A stretch of DNA of 62,576 bases from JANQRV01 sp964533785 (GTDB lineage: Bacteria > Bacteroidota > Bacteroidia > Chitinophagales > Saprospiraceae). The first letter of the stretch is position 1. Each line of letters opens with the position of its first letter. The notes under the pieces are model-generated. The model worked only from the letters and a program-made list of their open reading frames with translations. It had not been told where the DNA came from and searched no databases. Below, piece by piece: positions 50,203-59,660 of the stretch. The stretch spans positions 1 to 62,576 of the forward strand of contig CAZHNG010000002.1 of assembly GCA_964533785.1 (NCBI GenBank), given 5' to 3'. The translations under genes were made by a program, and so were the position numbers.

Positions 50203-53200
50203 ATGATTTACCCATCTGATGAATCGTTTCCTGGTCTTTTTAGTCTTTCGAATTCAGACAATGATTCCTACCTTATTCTTTCCTTGCAGGAATTGAATTC
50301 AAGGGTAGATTTACAGCAATTTATTTCAGGTAAATCTCAAAGGTTAGATCTTCCTGGTGATACCTCTTTTAAGTCCGTGATTAAGTCTTTCTATTGGGAA
50401 AGTAATAGCCGTATCCGAAAGAAGGGAATGAATCCATTATGCTTAGGCTCTACTATTATGCTCCATTTGGTAGAAGATGAATGGATGTTTTCTCCCGTAT
50501 TTACCTGGATGGTCAAACTAGGCGATGTTTTTGGCGGAATGATGCACCTGAGGCCGGCAATAGAAAAGGAAAAGCCTTCCCTTGCCGTAAATCCGTTCAT
50601 TATTAAATCATTCCCTCATTTGGAAAAAGAGCTTAACCGGGAAGTAGAACAGTTGAACAGATCGAATACTTTTACATTTGAACAACTCACACAAAAAACA
50701 GCTGATCTCTTTTCAGTGCCGGTGTATGCTGAAAGTCTTGAAAATCTTAAACGAATTTGTATAGTACAACACCAGGAAAAGGAATTTGGCCGGCAGGGCA
50801 TCATTGTTCCTGCTATATATTTGGGATTGCTTTCCCAAGAAACCTTACTTCCTGAAATGAAGGCGGGAAAAAGTAAAACCAATATCCTGGAATATCCGCT
50901 GGGATTGATGAAAACGGATGCATACCAGGCTTCCGCATTCAAAAAAATGCAAAAAAACAATCTTTGTGCAGTATCTGGTACAAAAGGAAGCGGTAAAACC
51001 AGTTTACTGATCCACTACATTACGGCAGCTTTGGCTAATGAAAAGAATTGCCTGGTTCTGTCGGGCAATCTCGCGCCGCTGAAATCCATCCAAACCGAAT
51101 TAGCCAAATTGGATCTGGCTACCGCTTGTTTCCTCTTAAGTGCCCAACCTGCTGACCATCAGTTGCTTCTCAATTATTTGCGGACAAGTCTCAATATCAA
51201 CCTAAAGTCAAAATCTAATCCTTCCGAAGAGTACCGGACTCAACGCGACCGGCTGCTGTGGAACAAAGCCAAGCTGGATCAACAGTACAAATCAGTTAAA
51301 AAACCACTTGTAGGCAATTTTAACTGGACGTACATTGTTGGCAAATACTTGATAAACAATAATAAAGAAGGTCGAGCAGTCTTATCAAATGACCTGAATC
51401 CGCTCTCTTTTAAATTTTTGGGCGAAGAATATGAATACCTGGACCATGTCGTCAGAAAAGGCGCTTTGCTCAAGTTGCATAAAGTGAACAATCAGGACAG
51501 TCTGTCCGAATTACACCCGCATCTTTTTACTAGAATGGAAATGCGGGAAAGCCGTGATTTTCTTACAGCAAGACTAAACTACTTTATTAATGCATTGAAA
51601 AAAGTCATTCAACAATACGCCGCTAAACAGAATGAATACGCGGAATTGCTTTACCAGCACTATGATCAGTACCGGGCGGAGATCCTCAATAAATTAGCCG
51701 CACTCAAAGATAATTATGCAGATGCGGAAATCAGCCATGGTAATCTCCTCAACACTTCTTCCGGGAAACTGAAAATGAAAGGATTATTCTCCAAAAAGCA
51801 CCAGCAAATCTATCATACCAAAAACAAAATAGCTGCCTTGTATCAGGATTTTGTCCAATATTTCCAGCAAACCGGGCTTTTTAGTTATCAATTCCCGCGA
51901 GTCGAAGACCTGAAGCCTTTCAGCCAAATTGAAACGATCACGGCCAACTTCGAAACAGCATTCAATCTTTGGAGAAAGGATATTACTGGACTGATCCAGG
52001 AAGAAATGAACCGGCTAAGCATCAAAACGGCTATTCCGGAATTGAAATACGAAAAACAATTACAAAACCTGGAACAACAACTGAATGCTTTAATACAAGA
52101 AATTAATCAAACACCTGTTCTGGCAACACCGGTCGAACATAAAATGCTCATTCTTCCTCAACAGCAACATTTTATGGAAGACCTCAAGCGACGGCTGGAA
52201 AGGATACAGCACAGCCTGAAGGATTATGATGATTTCTACATTTGGAATAAATTCTGGCTCCAACTTAATCCAGCGGGAAAGAGAGTGATAGGGGCCTTAT
52301 TGAAGGTTAACCCTCAGAATTGGTCCGCTGCTTTTGAAAGTTGGTACTGGCACCATGCGCTCATCCGTTTCGACCATACCGCCATATCTACCACCCCTCC
52401 CGATTTTGAGCCCTATCATCAACAGCTAAAATCATTTCTTCCGCTGCACAAAGCTCAAGTCCAAACCAACGTAGACGGAATTAAACAAAATGCCCTGCAA
52501 AAAATAAAAAAGAAAAGCAAAAGTAGCTACCAGGCTCTATATTCCAAATCCACACAGCGCCCTTCTCTTGCGATCACGCAAACGCTTGCCAAAAACTTTT
52601 CGGACTTATCCCAAGGTATTCCGGTATTGCTGTCGACCCCCAATGGCATAGCAACCATACTGCAATCTTGTTCCAATTTGAATAAATTTGAAAACATCTT
52701 AGTCGAGGATGCTCATACCATTTGCACTGAGCAGCTTGAGCACATTTTGACCTGGGGGGAGAACATTACCTTCTTCTATAACCCTGCTGTAGCATCAACC
52801 GAATGGTTGAACTGGCTGGAAGAGTCGGTCGACACTATTCAAGAATTAAAAAATAATTACCAATTTTCGGCAGCTGACCTTTCTCGTCTTACGGATACCG
52901 AAAACGACCTTTTGCAGGAAGGAATCAGCGATATTACTGTTGATTTCCAGCAAATCGACGGACGATACGACGAAATCTCAAAAACCAACAACGAAGAAGC
53001 TCAATTGGTATTACGATTACTAAACGAAATACCTGCTAACCAACAAAGAACTTTTCCTCGGGTAGGCATAGTTTGTTTTTCAAGGGCACAGCGAGATTTG
53101 ATCTTGCAATATATCTATCAGATCAAATACGACAACCTTCCGGGAACGGAGCGAATTGAACAATTACTTCGCAACGGGCTCGAAGTCGTAACTTTAAGTG

Positions 53201-53892
53201 AGATCCCGGGAGAAGATTATCAAGTCTTGATCATTTGCCCCACCTTTGGGCCGGTAAATTTAAACGGAGATGTTCCCAAGGACATGGAAGTGCTGGAAAC
53301 CGAGCAGGCTATTACATATTTATACGAACTCATGGGAATTCAGGCCAGGCATATTTTCATGATCAACTCCATTCCCGGAAATTTTTTCCAAAAGAAACTA
53401 TCTACCGGTAAAAAGGATGGATATTTTATTTGGGCAGCCTACGTTCTTAATTTGATAGCGCTTTCCGAAAACAATAATATTGCCCGTCAGAATATCCTCA
53501 GGCAATGGCAGGAAGTATGCCGGGGTACGGATAAACCGGAAAACACTACCTATCCTTTTATTTCCCAAATACTCGATGCTATCAAGCCATATCTGGAAAA
53601 GGACGTTGTATTAAAAGCGAATTTTAATATCGGTAACCTTAGCTTCCCCTTCGTACTGGAAAAACAAACCTTACCCCGTCAAGTCTATTACTTTACGGCT
53701 GAAGGTTTTCTAGCAGATACACCTGTTACTGATTACGCCTGGGAACGGAATCAACGCCAGCAATTGGAACAACAAGGTTTTTTTGAAATCTCCGTTTCTT
53801 CACTGAATTGGTGGAAAGATAGTAAACGAGAACTGCAAAGGATTTTAAACCAGCTTGCTACAAAAGAAGAAATAATAAATTCGACAACCTAA
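50203..53892 (+). CDS. Highly diverged superfamily 1 helicase-like protein (DUF4011-type layout)
   Basis: A 1229-residue cytoplasmic protein. The N-terminal part resembles the opening of DUF4011-type SF1 helicases (MNPLCLGSTIMLHLVEDEWMFSPVF near residue 76). Walker A is GTKGSGKT (259-266), preceded by a Q-motif-like TDAYQASAFKKM. The motif II position reads ILVEDAHTI (832-840): Glu-Asp-Ala instead of Asp-Glu-Ala. Motif IV is VGIVCFSRAQRDLI (954-967). Motif V-like VVTLSEIPGEDYQVLIIC (995-1012) lacks the usual QGDE core. Motif VI has no recognisable arginine-rich form. Between motifs Ia and II lies a long helical, probably coiled-coil insertion (about 340-720). It is a lone gene, divergent from a PAS-AraC regulator. 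It may retain ATP binding but not full helicase activity. Confidence 0.7.
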   Translation: MIYPSDESFPGLFSLSNSDNDSYLILSLQELNSRVDLQQFISGKSQRLDLPGDTSFKSVIKSFYWESNSRIRKKGMNPLCLGSTIMLHLVEDEWMFSPVFTWMVKLGDVFGGMMHLRPAIEKEKPSLAVNPFIIKSFPHLEKELNREVEQLNRSNTFTFEQLTQKTADLFSVPVYAESLENLKRICIVQHQEKEFGRQGIIVPAIYLGLLSQETLLPEMKAGKSKTNILEYPLGLMKTDAYQASAFKKMQKNNLCAVSGTKGSGKTSLLIHYITAALANEKNCLVLSGNLAPLKSIQTELAKLDLATACFLLSAQPADHQLLLNYLRTSLNINLKSKSNPSEEYRTQRDRLLWNKAKLDQQYKSVKKPLVGNFNWTYIVGKYLINNNKEGRAVLSNDLNPLSFKFLGEEYEYLDHVVRKGALLKLHKVNNQDSLSELHPHLFTRMEMRESRDFLTARLNYFINALKKVIQQYAAKQNEYAELLYQHYDQYRAEILNKLAALKDNYADAEISHGNLLNTSSGKLKMKGLFSKKHQQIYHTKNKIAALYQDFVQYFQQTGLFSYQFPRVEDLKPFSQIETITANFETAFNLWRKDITGLIQEEMNRLSIKTAIPELKYEKQLQNLEQQLNALIQEINQTPVLATPVEHKMLILPQQQHFMEDLKRRLERIQHSLKDYDDFYIWNKFWLQLNPAGKRVIGALLKVNPQNWSAAFESWYWHHALIRFDHTAISTTPPDFEPYHQQLKSFLPLHKAQVQTNVDGIKQNALQKIKKKSKSSYQALYSKSTQRPSLAITQTLAKNFSDLSQGIPVLLSTPNGIATILQSCSNLNKFENILVEDAHTICTEQLEHILTWGENITFFYNPAVASTEWLNWLEESVDTIQELKNNYQFSAADLSRLTDTENDLLQEGISDITVDFQQIDGRYDEISKTNNEEAQLVLRLLNEIPANQQRTFPRVGIVCFSRAQRDLILQYIYQIKYDNLPGTERIEQLLRNGLEVVTLSEIPGEDYQVLIICPTFGPVNLNGDVPKDMEVLETEQAITYLYELMGIQARHIFMINSIPGNFFQKKLSTGKKDGYFIWAAYVLNLIALSENNNIARQNILRQWQEVCRGTDKPENTTYPFISQILDAIKPYLEKDVVLKANFNIGNLSFPFVLEKQTLPRQVYYFTAEGFLADTPVTDYAWERNQRQQLEQQGFFEISVSSLNWWKDSKRELQRILNQLATKEEIINSTT

Positions 53893-54797
53893 ACCCTTTT
53901 CACTAAATTTTTCATTGCGTGGTAGAAATCACTGTAATCCTTCGCTTTGAGTAACCTGTAGAATTCAATAGTGTTATTTAATTGCTCTGTATTTGATGGA
54001 CCGATCAATACTCCTTCCATATCAGGGTGATAACAGGCATAGATCATTCCGCATTGGTTGAAACTTTTTATTTCAGAGGAAAGTTGTTGTGCTGTAATTA
54101 AAACCTTCAACTGCGGCACTATAGAAGGGACTTGGTCAACCTTTCCGCCTCTTGCTTTCAAAGAACTTTCGGAACGGTATTCTGAAACGGAAAATTTAAT
54201 CCCTCCCGCATTTACACCGTAAGCGATAAATCGTTTTGTCCCGTGGAAATCCTTATAGCGTGAATAGTCAGAAACCAGTAAATTATGCTTACACTGTATC
54301 CGAAAATCAACTGAGTGCTCTTGATTTAATTCATAATAGATATCAGGGTGTTTAATGCCGGATAAGCCCACTTTGATCCCCTGTTCTCTAATATCTCCTA
54401 ACGCCTTCAAAGTTTCTTCAATGGCAGAGGGATCATCTCTGTTATCCCAGTGGACCATTAAGGTATCCAGGTTTTGCGCAAATTTGCTGCGGTAGTCGTC
54501 CAGATTGATCAATAGAAAGCTTTTAGACAAATTGTGATCCGGGCTTCGCATATTATTCAGGCTGCCAACCTTCATCATGATTTGTAAATCATTCACCCCA
54601 TTTGCAGTAATCCATTCCTGGAGGATGGTCTCGGCTTTTCGAAAGTCTTCGGGCACCTTATTGATTGGATAGTTAGTAGCTCCATCAATTTGACGGTATC
54701 CTTGCGCATAAAACAGATCGAGCAATTCAAAGCATTTCTTGGGAGGAACTGTCCATCCCCACATGGCCGTACCTAGCACGAGATCAGGTATGTTCAT
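53889..54797 (-). CDS. Aldo/keto reductase family protein
   Basis: A 302-residue TIM-barrel oxidoreductase of the aldo/keto reductase type, NADPH-dependent by family. The N-terminus LVLGTAMWGWTVPPKKCFELLDLFYAQGYRQIDGATNY places Asp and Tyr of the catalytic tetrad, with Lys in IMMKVGS and His in TLMVHWDNRDDP. The C-terminal part (YACYHPDMEGVLIGPSNTEQL) fits the coenzyme-binding end. It is last in a three-gene run with a membrane protein and a glycosyltransferase, so its substrate may be a sugar. It overlaps the helicase-like gene by 4 bases. Confidence 0.85.
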   Translation of the reverse strand: MNIPDLVLGTAMWGWTVPPKKCFELLDLFYAQGYRQIDGATNYPINKVPEDFRKAETILQEWITANGVNDLQIMMKVGSLNNMRSPDHNLSKSFLLINLDDYRSKFAQNLDTLMVHWDNRDDPSAIEETLKALGDIREQGIKVGLSGIKHPDIYYELNQEHSVDFRIQCKHNLLVSDYSRYKDFHGTKRFIAYGVNAGGIKFSVSEYRSESSLKARGGKVDQVPSIVPQLKVLITAQQLSSEIKSFNQCGMIYACYHPDMEGVLIGPSNTEQLNNTIEFYRLLKAKDYSDFYHAMKNLVKRV

Positions 54798-54805
54798 AAT
54801 TTGAC

Positions 54806-55492
54806 TTAGTTGTTCTTTTCCAAAGGGCGGTTTTCAAATAAAACCCTCATGAAGGCATAACCGATAATCAAGAAAATACCGTAGGTAATGGTCATTCCCC
54901 AAGTAGTTTTATAGGCAAAGGGGTCAATAAAACGGTTGGCAATATCCCCAATGATCATCATTGGATGGGCGAATACATCCCAGCTATTCCAACGTAAATA
55001 CCGGCCTAAATATACGCCGAAACTGCAAAGCATGATGATGACAAAGCTCAACAACCAGGCGAGCGTTTTGCTTGAATTGGCCTGAATCCAATCATGAATA
55101 TCGCTAATGGATAAATAACCGACAAACAATCCATTCCAGGCAAAGGAAAAAAGCAACATCAGATCAAACCACAACGGAAAATCGTCTTTTTGCCTCAAAT
55201 GAATAAGATCTGTAATAATATAAAATGCATTGGGTAAGAACAGCAGCCAAACAATAAGCAAGGGGAAAATCATCACACCCTTTTGGAATTTCTGCGGCAG
55301 GTTAATTAGCAGCAAACTGATCAGGAAAGGAATAATTGCCAAGAACAAATTCCAGACTAAAAAGGCATAGGTCAGTCTCTCCGTACTCAAAATACGATAA
55401 GCCAATAAAACAGTACAAAATAAAGTGAGTACTGTCAACAGCAGTATGAGCTGTATTTTCTTTTTCGAAAACAATGTACTCGTCAGTATCAT
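54806..55492 (-). CDS. DUF1361 membrane protein
   Basis: A 228-residue protein with about six helices. The LLFLPNAFYIITDLIHL segment (near residue 88) and FDLMLLFSFAWNGLFVGYLS are the hallmarks of the DUF1361 family, whose function is unknown. Its start overlaps the glycosyltransferase stop by 4 bases and the next gene begins 8 bases after its stop, so the three genes form a tight operon. Confidence 0.85.
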   Translation of the reverse strand: MILTSTLFSKKKIQLILLLTVLTLFCTVLLAYRILSTERLTYAFLVWNLFLAIIPFLISLLLINLPQKFQKGVMIFPLLIVWLLFLPNAFYIITDLIHLRQKDDFPLWFDLMLLFSFAWNGLFVGYLSISDIHDWIQANSSKTLAWLLSFVIIMLCSFGVYLGRYLRWNSWDVFAHPMMIIGDIANRFIDPFAYKTTWGMTITYGIFLIIGYAFMRVLFENRPLEKNN

Positions 55493-56211
55493 TTTGGTTT
55501 CTTTTGCTTTAGTTCCCGCATTGACCGGATATAACGTTTTGCCAGGGGAATAATTTTGACCCTGCTGCTGCTGATATCATCTGTCCATTTGACGGGCAAT
55601 TCAAAAACTTTCAGGTTCAGCCATTCTGAAGTGACCAGTAATTCGGTGGAAAAAAACCAGCCGTCATTTTGAGCTCCTAATTCAAACAATTTTGGATAAA
55701 CCTCTCTTTTTAGGAATTTAAAACCACACATGCCATCCGAAAATTTTACGTTCAGGTACACTTTTAGAAGGAAATTAAAAACTCTTGAGGCGATTTCCCG
55801 TTTTAGAGGCCGGTTAATAACTTGAGATCTGGGATGTAGCCTTGACGCGTATACAACATCGTATCCTTTTTCTACCAGTGCTTTGTAAGTCTCAAGAAAA
55901 TGTGAGAGGTCCGTTGCCAGATCCAGATCCATATATCCTACGATATCTGCTTCGGATTGTTGCCAGGAAGTCTTCAATGCCAATCCTACGCCTTTTCTAG
56001 GGACTTTAACGTAGGTAACTTCTGGTATTTCCGTACTTAAGGATTGGGCTATTTCAAGCGTTCGATCCGTCGATCCGTTATCTGCGATCACGATCTGCCA
56101 TTGTCCCTGAGCCGGGAAATGGGCCTTTAAGAACCGGTGTAATATTTTAACATTTTGTGCTAATGTAGCTTCTTCGTTCAGAACCGGGATGGTAACATCG
56201 AAAGTCATCAA
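55489..56211 (-). CDS. Family 2 glycosyltransferase (polyprenyl/dolichyl-phosphate sugar synthase type)
   Basis: A 240-residue GT-A glycosyltransferase. The start TFDVTIPVLNEEATLAQNV, IVIADNGSTDRTLEIAQ, GYMDLDLATDLSHF (the DxD-equivalent) and RLHPRSQVINRPLKREIASRVFNFLLKVYLNVKFSDGMCGFKFLKREV all match dolichyl-phosphate beta-glucosyltransferase-like GT2 enzymes. There is no C-terminal membrane domain. It should load a sugar onto a polyprenyl phosphate carrier, and the coupled DUF1361 protein may assist. First gene of the operon. Confidence 0.9.
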   Translation of the reverse strand: MMTFDVTIPVLNEEATLAQNVKILHRFLKAHFPAQGQWQIVIADNGSTDRTLEIAQSLSTEIPEVTYVKVPRKGVGLALKTSWQQSEADIVGYMDLDLATDLSHFLETYKALVEKGYDVVYASRLHPRSQVINRPLKREIASRVFNFLLKVYLNVKFSDGMCGFKFLKREVYPKLFELGAQNDGWFFSTELLVTSEWLNLKVFELPVKWTDDISSSRVKIIPLAKRYIRSMRELKQKKPK

Positions 56212-56281
56212 TATTCATTAATTTGTCACGAAGATAGGCCGTTCTTCCTTCTATTAGAAAAAAGTTTTCGCTTGAAAAAAT

Positions 56282-56289
56282 TATCTTTG
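56282..56289 (+). promoter_or_regulatory. Putative -7 element upstream of lysA
   Basis: TATCTTTG matches TAnnTTTG and lies 137 bases before the lysA ATG at 56426, leaving a fairly long leader. No -33 box was recognised. Confidence 0.35.
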
Positions 56290-56425
56290 TTAATGTTAAG
56301 CTTTCTACATGTTCTAACCAAATACTCAGAAATCTACCTATAAACAATTTGGGGTATTCATCCGGCAGAGAGACTTTGCTGTGATCAAGTTTTATTGTGC
56401 ACCACATATATCATCTAAATAGCCA

Positions 56426-57658
56426 ATGAAATTAGAAAACGGAAAATATATTTTTAATGGCGGGATTGATCCGCTTGAATTATGTGAAACATATGGTTGC
56501 CCTTTATACGTATACGATAGTACCACTATAGAACGACAATATCAGCGGATGATAGAGGTTTTCAATGTTAACCGATTGAAAATCAACTATGCCTGCAAAG
56601 CGCTGACCAACATTAATATTCTTAAGTTGATGCACAAACTCGGCACAGGGCTGGATACGGTATCTATCCAGGAGGTTATGATCGGGTTAAAAGCTGGCTT
56701 CGCACCACAGGAGATCATGTTTACGCCCAACTGTGTGAGTTTGGAAGAGATTGAAACTGCTGCTGAATTGGGGGTACGAATAAATATCGATAACATTTCG
56801 ATCCTTGAGCAATTTGGCCAGAGGCACCAGGGTTTCCCTATTTGTATTCGCATTAATCCCCACATTATGGCGGGTGCTAACCTGAAAACCTCCGTGGGAC
56901 ATATAGATTCCAAGTTCGGGATTTCGGTTTACCAAATGCCTCATGTGCACAGAGTAATCGAAAATACTGGCCTAAAAATTGAAGGTGTACATATGCATAC
57001 CGGCTCCGGAATATTAGACAGTGACGTCTTTTTGCAGGGAGCTGAAATATTGCTCAATGTAGCAAAAGAGTTTGATGACCTTGATTACATTGACTTTGGA
57101 AGTGGATTTAAAGTACCCTTTAAGGAGGGGGACATTGCGACCGATATAGAACAACTGGGGCTAAAAATATCGGAACGGTTCAATAATTTCTGTGACGAAT
57201 ACGGAAAAGATGTAACATTAATGTTTGAGCCCGGCAAGTTTTTGGTCAGCGAAGCGGGTTACTTTTTTGCCAAGGTCAATGTTATTAAACAAACAACATC
57301 TACTGTGTTTGCGGGGATTGATTCTGGTTTGAACCACTTGATTCGCCCAATGTTTTACAACGCTTATCACGAAATAAGTAACCTTACCAGGCCGACGGGC
57401 AAATCTAGATTTTACACCGTAGTGGGTTATATTTGTGAAACAGACACTTTCGCAGTTAATCGCCGAATACCGGAAATACAAGAAGGAGATATACTATGTA
57501 TGCACAATGCCGGTGCGTATTGTTTTTCGATGGCCTCAAATTATAATTCACGCTATCGTCCGGCAGAAATTTTATTACACAACGGTAAAGCACATTTAAT
57601 CAGGAAGAGAGAAATCATGGAAGATCTAATGAGGAATCAAATCGAAATTGAATTTTAA
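56426..57658 (+). CDS. lysA: Diaminopimelate decarboxylase
   Basis: A 410-residue fold type III PLP enzyme that makes lysine from meso-diaminopimelate. The PLP lysine is Lys58 (INYACKALTN). GVHMHTGSGI holds the phosphate-contacting His-Gly-Ser, FGSGF follows, then EPGKFLVSEAG and GYICETDTFA (active-site Cys-Glu), with GAYCFSMASNYNSRYRPAE at the C-terminus. Length is normal. First gene of a lysA, pyrophosphatase, GNAT-like run with gaps of 19 and 8 bases. Confidence 0.93.
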   Translation: MKLENGKYIFNGGIDPLELCETYGCPLYVYDSTTIERQYQRMIEVFNVNRLKINYACKALTNINILKLMHKLGTGLDTVSIQEVMIGLKAGFAPQEIMFTPNCVSLEEIETAAELGVRINIDNISILEQFGQRHQGFPICIRINPHIMAGANLKTSVGHIDSKFGISVYQMPHVHRVIENTGLKIEGVHMHTGSGILDSDVFLQGAEILLNVAKEFDDLDYIDFGSGFKVPFKEGDIATDIEQLGLKISERFNNFCDEYGKDVTLMFEPGKFLVSEAGYFFAKVNVIKQTTSTVFAGIDSGLNHLIRPMFYNAYHEISNLTRPTGKSRFYTVVGYICETDTFAVNRRIPEIQEGDILCMHNAGAYCFSMASNYNSRYRPAEILLHNGKAHLIRKREIMEDLMRNQIEIEF

Positions 57659-57677
57659 TCAATGAAATTAAGTACTC

Positions 57678-58301
57678 ATGCTAAAAAACCCTGCCCCTTA
57701 CCTTATTACTTTAATTATCACGGTCACATTACTATTTCAATGTACATCGAACCATGTTAATTACAATAATTTAAAGACCTACAGTGAAAATGGTTTTGTC
57801 AATGCGGTTGTCGAAGTCCCCGCCGGCACCAATCTGAAACTAGAATATAATCCACTTTCGCAAAGTTTTGAACCCGACCAGGAAGAGGGATCCCCCCGGA
57901 AAATTCAATTTTTACCCTATCCGGGTAATTATGGCTTTATTCCCAACACCCAAATGCCCAAAGCTCAGGGAGGAGATGGTGATGCGTTGGATGTTTTGAT
58001 CATTGCCGAAAGCCTGTCTACCGGCACAGTGATGGAAGTCAAACCAATTGGTATATTATTAATGGAAGATGAAGGGGAAAAGGATCATAAAGTGATCGCG
58101 ATCCCGGCCGATAGTTCCTTACAAATTATCGATACCGATATCTTTATGGATTTTATGATCCAGTACGATGCCGCTAAACAAATCATTGAGGATTGGTTTT
58201 TAAATTATAAGGGATGGGGTAAAATGTCCTTGATCATGTGGGAAGATGAAAAATTCGCGATAGAAGAGATTAAAAAAGCAGCGAGCTTTAACCAAGAGTA
58301 A
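57678..58301 (+). CDS. Family I inorganic pyrophosphatase with an export/lipoprotein signal
   Basis: A 207-residue family I pyrophosphatase. All main residues are visible: Lys54 (GTNLKLEYN), Arg74 (SPRK), YPGNYGFIPNT (81-91) and the metal cluster Asp100-x-Asp102-x-x-Asp105 (GGDGDALDVLI), then MEDEGEKDHKVIAIP. Unlike the usual cytosolic enzyme, it begins with a hydrophobic signal (NPAPYLITLIITVTLLFQC) and a lipobox-like FQC-TSN. It may therefore be exported and membrane-anchored. The residue before Cys22 is Gln, unusual for a lipobox. It lies in the lysA operon. Confidence 0.85.
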   Translation: MLKNPAPYLITLIITVTLLFQCTSNHVNYNNLKTYSENGFVNAVVEVPAGTNLKLEYNPLSQSFEPDQEEGSPRKIQFLPYPGNYGFIPNTQMPKAQGGDGDALDVLIIAESLSTGTVMEVKPIGILLMEDEGEKDHKVIAIPADSSLQIIDTDIFMDFMIQYDAAKQIIEDWFLNYKGWGKMSLIMWEDEKFAIEEIKKAASFNQE

Positions 58302-58309
58302 AGGTTGAA

Positions 58310-59521
58310 ATGCCGATATCTGTCCGCAAGCCTAACAAACAAAAACAACGAACTAGTCTGCAAGCCTGCTACCAAATCAAGTCAAGGATCCACGGAACTT
58401 CGTTTCTGGTCTTCAGGAACGCCGATGCCATTCCAACTTATCATTGGGATGAGTTAATCAACTCTAAAGACTTATTATTCAGTCAATCTTATTTGAAAAT
58501 ACTGGAAGATAGCTCACCAGGAACTATGGAATTTTTCTATGTTTCCATTCTTCAAAATGGAGAACCGGCCGGTATAGCTTATTACCAATCTTTTCCTTTT
58601 AGCTTTCTTGCATCCACCAATCCTAAAGCCATTACCAGTCTCAAGCGGTTTTTTCTCGGATTAGCAGATGCACTTTTCCGCCTCCAATTACTGATTTGCG
58701 GATCCGTTTTTTTAACCGGTAAGGCGGGCTACTTTTTTTTAGAAGAGAAATTAAATCCCGTAACACAACAACAATTACTGGATGAAATTCCTTACAGACT
58801 TCAGAAGGAAGCAAGGATTATTTTTATTAAAGACCTTCCTGATCAAAGTTTTCATTCATTTTTTCAAAAAAAGGCTTACACCAAAATTTCCTTTCAACCG
58901 GCCATGATATTATCCCTTTCTGAAAAATGGCATTGGTTCGGGGAATACCTGCAGAGCATGACGTCCAAATACAGATTACGGGCCCGCAGAGCAGAGAAAA
59001 AAATTCATCCCATAAGACGCAAAGAACTGGATTTGGAAAAAATGGCTTATTTAAATTCCCTTTTACACCGTTTATATTTAGAAGTAGCTCAAAATGCCGA
59101 TTTTAATGCAGCAAGCCTGGGCACCAATTATTTTTTGTCCTTAAAAAAAGCATTTCCCGACCGATTTAGAATATTCGGATACTTCCTCGAAGATGAACTC
59201 GTCGGTTTTAGTACGACCTTTCTCAACCATAATGACCTGGAAGCACATTTCCTTGGACTAAAAAAGCAATACAATCGTTCTCATCAATTGTATCTGAATA
59301 TGCTTTACGATATCGTAGAAATAGGTATCCACAGCCATGTATCTTCTATTAATTTTGCACGTACTGCTTTGGAAATAAAGAGCTCAGTGGGTGCAAAACC
59401 TGTTGTTTTCCATTCTTATGTAAAACACCAGAATAAGTTCTTGAATTCCTTGATGCCTTTTATTATCAAATTTTTAGAACCTGAGTTGGAATGGGTGCAA
59501 AGACATCCTTTTAAAAAATGA
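58310..59521 (+). CDS. GNAT-like acyltransferase family protein (FemAB/DUF482-type)
   Basis: A 403-residue protein I place tentatively among GNAT/FemAB-like acyltransferases. The first half covers a GNAT-like N-lobe (WDELINSKDLLFSQSYLKIL). The second half has MTSKYRLRARRAEKK, a basic region, followed by LNSLLHRLYLEVAQNADFNAASLGTNYFLSLKKAFPDRFRIFGYFLEDELVGFSTTFLNHNDLEAHFLGLKKQYNRSHQLYLNMLYDIVEIG, a typical GNAT core with the substrate-facing beta-strands. No signal peptide. Substrate unknown. Third gene of the lysA run, 8 bases after the pyrophosphatase gene. Confidence 0.7.
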   Translation: MPISVRKPNKQKQRTSLQACYQIKSRIHGTSFLVFRNADAIPTYHWDELINSKDLLFSQSYLKILEDSSPGTMEFFYVSILQNGEPAGIAYYQSFPFSFLASTNPKAITSLKRFFLGLADALFRLQLLICGSVFLTGKAGYFFLEEKLNPVTQQQLLDEIPYRLQKEARIIFIKDLPDQSFHSFFQKKAYTKISFQPAMILSLSEKWHWFGEYLQSMTSKYRLRARRAEKKIHPIRRKELDLEKMAYLNSLLHRLYLEVAQNADFNAASLGTNYFLSLKKAFPDRFRIFGYFLEDELVGFSTTFLNHNDLEAHFLGLKKQYNRSHQLYLNMLYDIVEIGIHSHVSSINFARTALEIKSSVGAKPVVFHSYVKHQNKFLNSLMPFIIKFLEPELEWVQRHPFKK

Positions 59522-59593
59522 GAAAACAGGGTGGCCAAAAGTTATTCGGGTCGTGGAACTATAATTTAATTCCAAGAGTTCTTCTCATAATAC

Positions 59594-59601
59594 TATCTTT
59601 G
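59594..59601 (+). promoter_or_regulatory. Putative -7 element of valS
   Basis: TATCTTTG followed by C fits TAnnTTTG and lies 59 bases before the ATG of valS at 59661. No clear -33 box was found. I see no T-box-like leader in the 140-base spacer. Confidence 0.45.
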
Positions 59602-59660
59602 CAGGCCAAAGATAATCAACAACGGATATTATTTATACAAACGATTAAGCAAGCTATTCC

